NCBI GenBank assembly: GCA_002786505.1
Contig: PCTK01000066.1
Coordinates: forward strand, 2,729-19,142
Length of the DNA: 16,414 nt
Source of the DNA: Nitrospinae bacterium CG22_combo_CG10-13_8_21_14_all_47_10
GTDB lineage: Bacteria > Nitrospinota > Nitrospinia > Nitrospinales > VA-1
Direction: 5' to 3'
The position numbers were made by a program, and so were the translations under genes. Below are positions 15,097-16,414 of the stretch, piece by piece. How positions within the stretch are numbered: the first letter of the stretch is position 1; every line of letters starts with the position of its first letter. Below the pieces are notes generated by a model, which searched no databases, was not told the DNA's origin, and worked only from the letters and a program-made list of their open reading frames with translations.

Positions 15097-15891
15097 ATGA
15101 CAGACTTAGACCAGTTTTCTCCAATTACCGAAGATAATTTGTCCATTCGGGAACAAGGAATTGCAAGTGCACGGGAGTATTCGCGTGTGGTTGAGACTTT
15201 TAACAAGGTTTTACAGTATAAAGCGGCCTTTCGCTTGTCGATTGAAAGAAAGTTAGCCTCCATTGGTCAACAGGTTAAAGACAATATAGCCAACCTGGAA
15301 ACCCTCATGCGGAATATTGATATATATGTTCAGAATATTGATAAAATTTCCAGCAATCTGGGGCAATTGCAAATCGAGGAAAATTCTATAAAGGCCAGGT
15401 ACGAAGAACTTTTAAACGGATCCTCTTCCATGGATACCATTCTGATGGAGGAGGGTAAAACTCATGATGATCAAGATGCTTCGGGTTCGCGGGAATACCT
15501 GATACAACGGCGGCGAAACTATCTGGATAGTCTGGATAAGAGCTTTAAGCGCCTGGATGGGGAATTGCTTTCTATTGAAAAACTTCGTTCTGAGCTCACA
15601 AGAGCTCGTGGTGAAATTCTTGTTAAAAAAGATGAAGCCCAGAAAAAAATTAGATTTCTGGAGGAGAAAGGGGCTCAGCATTTGGAAGATGTTAAGCGAA
15701 TAGAAATGGAACTCGAATCATCGGTCAATGAAGAGAGGCTTTTGATCAATGAGTTCAAGCGTTTGGTTGGTGGCGCTGAAAAAACTTTGGAAATCAGTGA
15801 TGAGATAGACCATATTTTATTTACCTATCTTACTGCGGCCGAATCGAAGGAGAGGGCCTCCAGTAACCTTATTCATGCGTCTGAGCAATAA
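15097..15891 (+). CDS. coiled-coil protein of unknown function
   Basis: Encodes 264 residues, almost entirely charged helix, that I do not recognise. There is no signal peptide or membrane helix, so it is probably cytoplasmic. Residues about 30-105 form one coiled-coil run (LSIERKLASIGQQVKDNIA, NIDIYVQNIDKISSNLGQLQ). A polar break at about 115-135 (GSSSMDTILMEEGKTHDDQD) separates it from a second long coil of about 100 residues (RRRNYLDSLDKSFKRLDGEL, KKDEAQKKIRFLEEKGAQHL). The shape suggests a scaffold, tether or chemoreceptor-like helical bundle, but no HAMP, signalling or SMC motif is seen. An in-frame TTG at 15061 would add 12 residues; neither start has a good Shine-Dalgarno. It is a single gene between pdxJ and gap, with its own -10 candidate. 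The gene is likely real; its function is unknown. Confidence 0.7.
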   Translation: MTDLDQFSPITEDNLSIREQGIASAREYSRVVETFNKVLQYKAAFRLSIERKLASIGQQVKDNIANLETLMRNIDIYVQNIDKISSNLGQLQIEENSIKARYEELLNGSSSMDTILMEEGKTHDDQDASGSREYLIQRRRNYLDSLDKSFKRLDGELLSIEKLRSELTRARGEILVKKDEAQKKIRFLEEKGAQHLEDVKRIEMELESSVNEERLLINEFKRLVGGAEKTLEISDEIDHILFTYLTAAESKERASSNLIHASEQ

Positions 15892-15894
15892 CTG

Positions 15895-15912
15895 CCTGAT
15901 ATTGATATCAGG
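15895..15912. repeat. perfect palindrome after the coiled-coil gene
   Basis: CCTGATAT (15895-15902) and ATATCAGG (15905-15912) are exact inverted copies separated by two bases, starting three bases after the stop codon. No T run follows, so intrinsic termination is doubtful. The two-base spacer suits a dimer-binding operator, and the gap promoter candidate starts 18 bases downstream. Confidence 0.5.
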
Positions 15913-15929
15913 ATTATCACAGGTTTATA

Positions 15930-15958
15930 TTGACTTGAATTTGTAAATTTTGCATACT
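15930..15958 (+). promoter_or_regulatory. sigma70-like promoter for gap
   Basis: TTGACT (15930-15935, five of six matches) and CATACT (15953-15958, four of six) are separated by exactly 17 bases in an A/T-rich stretch. Transcription would begin near 15965, giving a leader of about 100 bases before gap. Confidence 0.5.
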
Positions 15959-16065
15959 CGCTCTAGCTGTTATAAAGTGATTTAGCTTTCCTATTATATT
16001 ACTATCCTCGATTAGTTTAACTAACACTTCTTCAATAAGTTTCGTTGAAAGGCCGTAAAATAAAT

Positions 16066-16414
16066 ATGACAACGAAGGTCAGCATCAATGGTTTTGGGCG
16101 TATCGGTAGAGCGGTATTAAAATGCATATTGAAAGATCCGGAATGCGCAAATTTCGAGATCGTTGCAATTAATGATTTGACGGATCCCGCTACCTTGGCG
16201 CATCTTTTTAAATATGATTCTGTTCAAGGGATCAGTCCCCAAGAAGTGCAATCGGATGCTGACGGACTGGTCATAGACGGCAAACGTATAAAAATTACTG
16301 CTGAACGTGACCCCGGTAATCTACCCTGGAAAGATTTGGGAGTGGATATTGTTATAGAATCAACAGGGCTGTTCACCCAGCGAGACGCGGCTAAGAAACA
16401 TATTGCGGCGGGTG
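16066..16414 (+). CDS. gap: glyceraldehyde-3-phosphate dehydrogenase, N-terminal part
   Basis: The first 116 codons of a class I GAPDH run off the right edge. The enzyme oxidises glyceraldehyde 3-phosphate with NAD(P) and phosphate to 1,3-bisphosphoglycerate in glycolysis, or the reverse in gluconeogenesis and the Calvin cycle. The Rossmann fold is evident: VSINGFGRIGRAVL (5-18), AINDLTDPATLAHLFKYDSV (about 34-53) and IVIESTGLFT (about 96-105). The catalytic Cys lies beyond the window. Asp in INDLTD at the end of the second strand suggests NAD preference, but this cannot be settled from the fragment. The Shine-Dalgarno is weak (AAAGG about 13 bases upstream). It has its own candidate promoter and a leader of about 100 bases, so it probably starts a new glycolytic operon. 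Confidence 0.96.
   Translation, partial: MTTKVSINGFGRIGRAVLKCILKDPECANFEIVAINDLTDPATLAHLFKYDSVQGISPQEVQSDADGLVIDGKRIKITAERDPGNLPWKDLGVDIVIESTGLFTQRDAAKKHIAAG

Noticed and set aside
1..16414. tRNA, rRNA, CRISPR array, insertion sequence or prophage genes
   Set aside because: No cloverleaf, regularly spaced repeat, transposase or phage motif was recognised on either strand.

Overview
The window looks like a piece of chromosome from a Gram-negative bacterium. Envelope genes point that way: a LapA-type inner-membrane protein, a periplasmic SurA-like chaperone and a lipoprotein foldase. Gene order (mfd followed by two parvulin foldases; tilS-ftsH-folP...pdxJ) recalls deep-branching proteobacterial relatives such as Desulfobacterota or Nitrospinota. 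That placement is an impression and was not tested by a search. Most content is housekeeping; I see no phage, insertion sequence, CRISPR array, tRNA or rRNA.

Layout. (1) 1-508, plus strand: the acidic C-terminal tail of a truncated gene, then a small LapA-like membrane protein. (2) 509-808: a 300-base gene-free stretch between convergent genes. It holds nested inverted repeats (core 598-715) that could fold as a structured RNA or be a small repeat element. (3) 809-2729, minus strand: aguB and aguA, overlapping by 8 bases, which together convert agmatine to putrescine. (4) 2870-8947, plus strand: a small unrecognised gene, mfd, a lipoprotein parvulin isomerase and a SurA-like chaperone with a SHOCT-like C-terminus. 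The last three overlap one another. (5) 9132-9608: a SlyD-type isomerase with a GTG start and a His-rich tail, followed by a hairpin terminator. (6) 9800-13210: tilS and ftsH (TTG start), closed by a strong terminator. (7) 13413-14989: folP and pdxJ with an ATGA overlap. (8) 15097-15891: an unrecognised coiled-coil protein. (9) 16066-end: the start of a glyceraldehyde-3-phosphate dehydrogenase gene behind a good candidate promoter.

How the genes work together. AguB and AguA are consecutive polyamine-synthesis steps. The two parvulins and SlyD form a protein-folding neighbourhood, probably cell envelope for the parvulins and cytoplasm for SlyD. TilS, FtsH, FolP and PdxJ are essential or near-essential functions (tRNA decoding, membrane proteolysis, folate and vitamin B6) that often cluster. 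The least explained parts are the 598-715 element, the small gene before mfd, the coiled-coil gene before gap, and the SHOCT-like tail on the SurA homologue.
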